Below are positions 38,844-40,441 of a DNA stretch of 40,441 nucleotides, piece after piece (position 1 is the stretch's first letter; each line of letters begins with the position of its first letter). This stretch comes from a virus. Below the pieces are notes generated by a model. It searched no databases, had not been told where the DNA came from, and saw only the letters and a list, made by a program, of their open reading frames with translations. Both the position numbers and the translations under genes were made by a program. The DNA is taken from positions 1 to 40,441 of the IMG/VR virus record IMGVR_UViG_3300003323_001309; one strand, given 5' to 3'.

Positions 38844-39990
38844 TTATACAATTCCAGATTTTCTTTTAACAACAAAATATAATCCTGAAAATATTAGCCC
38901 TAATAGTGATTTATTCACTCAAAATAATGAATCAAGAAAACCAATTCCCACTTTAGGTTTGGATAATATAGTTACTTGGAATAGTGATGTTTTTCAGGAT
39001 ATAAATACTAGAATTAATGATATTAATTCAGATAAAATTGGGGTTGATGGAGAATCTGGTCAATTATTAGGATTTGTCGATACTAATGTTTTAGCTGCTT
39101 TAAACCTTCAAGATCTCATTACTTCTCAAGGTCCTCTCATTATGGATGGGAGTAATTTTGTAACTAATACGATACCAGGAAGAGCATTACGAACTAATTC
39201 TATACCTGATGGAATATTGGGTCCTCTTTCCGTTTCTCTTGCAAACATGCAAGAGGATTCTGTGGGTGAAGATCAATATATAGATGGAAGCATCCATACA
39301 GACGCCTTAGCTGATTTAAATGTAACGGAATCTAAAATAGCATCAAGAGCAGTAACATCTTCTAAAATAGGCCTTAGTGATGTTTTAACAGAACATATAA
39401 ACAATGGAGCAGTAACATCTTCTAAAATAGGTATTAACTCTGTACTAACAGAACATATAAACAATGGAGCAGTAACATTGGAAAAATTAGCTGCGGCATT
39501 AGCAGTATTCTTAGTCCCAATAGGTACTATCCATGCTTATGGAGGAGTTGCTGCTCCAGAAGGCTTTTTATTATGTGATGGAAGTGAAGTTAGCAGAATT
39601 ACTTATGCTGCCTTGTTTAATGTTATAGGAATTTCATATGGGAATGGTGATGGAAACTCTACATTTAATTTGCCCGATCGTAGAGGGAGATTTAGTGCTG
39701 GATTTGTTAATGGAAGTGCAGCAGGAAGAATTACTATAGCGAGTGCATTACAAATAGGTGGAACGGGTGGTCGAGAAACAACTACATTAACACCTCAAAA
39801 TCTACCTAATTTTTCTCTAGAATATATTAGAACAGATCCATCAAATATAAATGTTGGGACTGACGGAGTTTCTAATACACGTCCTTTCACTGTAACTCAA
39901 TCTCAGCAACAAACGTCTTCTATTGGAAATGATGTTCCATTTAATCAGATGAATCCTTTTGTTTTTGATAATTACATCATTAAGTATTAA
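38836..39990 (+). CDS. Tail-collar domain fibre protein
   Basis: The 384-residue protein overlaps the previous gene by 8 bases. Residues 1-150 form an N-terminal attachment part with heptads (DINTRINDINSDKIG). Residues 170-215 contain 20-residue repeats of the AVTSSKIG...LTEHINNG type. Residues 230-300 form a phage tail-collar domain: VPIGTIHAYGGVAAPEGFLL, CDGSEVSRITY, YGNGDGNSTFNLPDRRGRF. The ending VPFNQMNPFVFDNYIIKY is typical for this domain. It is probably a fibre or spike attached to the hub. Confidence 0.88.
   Translation: MVNYTIPDFLLTTKYNPENISPNSDLFTQNNESRKPIPTLGLDNIVTWNSDVFQDINTRINDINSDKIGVDGESGQLLGFVDTNVLAALNLQDLITSQGPLIMDGSNFVTNTIPGRALRTNSIPDGILGPLSVSLANMQEDSVGEDQYIDGSIHTDALADLNVTESKIASRAVTSSKIGLSDVLTEHINNGAVTSSKIGINSVLTEHINNGAVTLEKLAAALAVFLVPIGTIHAYGGVAAPEGFLLCDGSEVSRITYAALFNVIGISYGNGDGNSTFNLPDRRGRFSAGFVNGSAAGRITIASALQIGGTGGRETTTLTPQNLPNFSLEYIRTDPSNINVGTDGVSNTRPFTVTQSQQQTSSIGNDVPFNQMNPFVFDNYIIKY
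39349..39480 (+). repeat. 60-bp tandem repeat in the collar-fibre gene
   Basis: Two units (39349-39408 and 39409-39468) and a partial third encode a 20-residue repeat starting AVTSSKIG. Long stretches, including ACAGAACATATAAACAATGG, are identical, so the duplication is recent or under gene conversion. Confidence 0.85.
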
Positions 39991-39992
39991 TC

Positions 39993-40400
39993 ATGATTTT
40001 TTTCCAAAAAATATCTTATCAACATCTTCCTAAGATCATGGCTGAACATAAGTTATCGATAGATATTATATATCCATTTGATTGCTTTTCTTTAATTAGG
40101 AATAATGAAGAAGTAGGATTGATGTGTATTTCAGATAGAGGAAAAGAAATAGCAGAAATTTCTTTATCTATATTTAAGAATTATAGATATAAAGTATTAT
40201 CTAAAAATATTTTTTTAAAAATTATTAATTTCCCTTTTAATTTAGGGTATAAAAAAGTAATAGCTTACACAAAAATAAAAAGCTTTGCTCGTCTACTTGA
40301 GCGTTTTTCTTTTTATGGAGTAAAACTATTAGAAAACGGATTAGAAGAAGATTCAGATAAAGAAAAAATATGGTTTTCTAAGACAAAAGGAGAAAAATAA
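39993..40400 (+). CDS. GNAT-like small protein (T7 gp13-like position)
   Basis: The 135-residue protein starts 3 bases after the collar gene stop. It follows the GNAT acetyltransferase fold pattern: a strand with EVGLMCISDR, the beta-bulge region EIAEISLSIFKNYRYKVLSK, a helix IFLKIINFPFNLGYKKVIAY, then the RLLERFSFYGVKLL ending. The usual acetyl-CoA loop (Q/RxxGxG/A) is not visible, so it is probably not an active acetyltransferase. T7-like phages carry a similar small protein just before gp14, needed for virion assembly. Confidence 0.65.
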   Translation: MIFFQKISYQHLPKIMAEHKLSIDIIYPFDCFSLIRNNEEVGLMCISDRGKEIAEISLSIFKNYRYKVLSKNIFLKIINFPFNLGYKKVIAYTKIKSFARLLERFSFYGVKLLENGLEEDSDKEKIWFSKTKGEK

Positions 40401-40401
40401 T

Positions 40402-40441
40402 ATGGGTGGTATTTTTGGCGGCGATGGACCTGAACCTCCTG
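40402..40441 (+). CDS. Start of the internal virion protein gene that continues at base 1
   Basis: The ATG at 40402, preceded by AAGGAG, opens the frame MGGIFGGDGPEPP. The last base (40441) plus bases 1-2 make the codon GTT, and the frame then reads through a proline run (CCT repeats at 6-23) into the ORF ending at 1022. This shows that the window ends are adjacent in the real molecule. Confidence 0.9.
   Translation, partial: MGGIFGGDGPEPP

Noticed and set aside
1-40441. Integrase, repressor, partition or attachment sites suggesting a prophage or phage-plasmid
   Set aside because: I read all major ORFs and found none with such motifs. The initiator and leader are plasmid-like but alone do not prove plasmid maintenance.
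1-40441. tRNA or rRNA genes
   Set aside because: I saw no cloverleaf with a GGTTCGA-type T loop in the gaps between genes, though I could not run a scan.

Overview
The window reads as one complete circular (or circularly permuted) genome of an AT-rich, short-tailed (podovirus-like) phage of a Gram-negative bacterium. The best evidence for closure is that an open reading frame starting at 40402 runs off the right end and continues in frame from base 1 to a stop at 1022, giving one 353-residue protein. The host is inferred to be Gram-negative from an overlapping spanin pair, a lipoprotein signal and an outer-membrane barrel gene. The low G+C and the IHF, PLD-nuclease and patatin cargo would fit an intracellular alphaproteobacterium, but that is a guess. 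I found no integrase, repressor, partition system, RNA polymerase or DNA polymerase.

Layout. (1) Rightward virion block, 29344 through the junction to 4762: three tiny ORFs, small and large terminase, P22-type portal, scaffold-like protein, capsid, a small structural protein, adaptor, tail hub/nozzle-like protein, tail-collar protein, a GNAT-like protein and three large proteins in the position of ejection proteins. (2) Rightward adsorption block, 5224-13152: a patatin-like phospholipase coupled by ATGA overlap to a long fibre gene, two paralogous fibre genes and three small genes. (3) Leftward cargo, 15235-13112: two coiled-coil proteins, an IHF alpha/beta-like pair, a secreted PLD-family nuclease and a two-TM protein. 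Then come a secreted coiled-coil protein, an outer-membrane barrel (both leftward) and a rightward 550-residue membrane protein. (4) Leftward block 24833-18395: YqaJ exonuclease, a CxxC mini-protein, RecT, RNA ligase, an Hfq-like protein, a RuvC-like resolvase, an HD hydrolase of the Mesh1/SpoT type, a GH24 endolysin, a SLATT-like two-TM protein and a small protein resembling Acb2/Vs.4 anti-CBASS sponges. (5) Rightward Rz/Rz1-like spanins, 24965-25421. (6) Leftward early hypotheticals, 27221-25471. (7) A rightward replication module, 27490-28711, with a leader peptide, a likely translational switch and an initiator ending in a DnaA domain I-like segment.

The most unusual feature is a set of DnaA-box-like motifs (TGTGGATAA/TGTTGATAA) at an exact 12-bp period in three places: inside the initiator gene (27922-27954), ahead of the patatin gene (5100-5145) and ahead of the capsid gene (34360-34380). 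Together with the regulated leader of the initiator this suggests an origin inside the initiator gene, as in lambda O, plus two satellite sites. Other points of interest are the phage-borne Hfq, the alarmone-hydrolase-like HD protein, the Acb2-like/SLATT neighbours, an IHF pair, and a gene with an in-frame stop at 28782.
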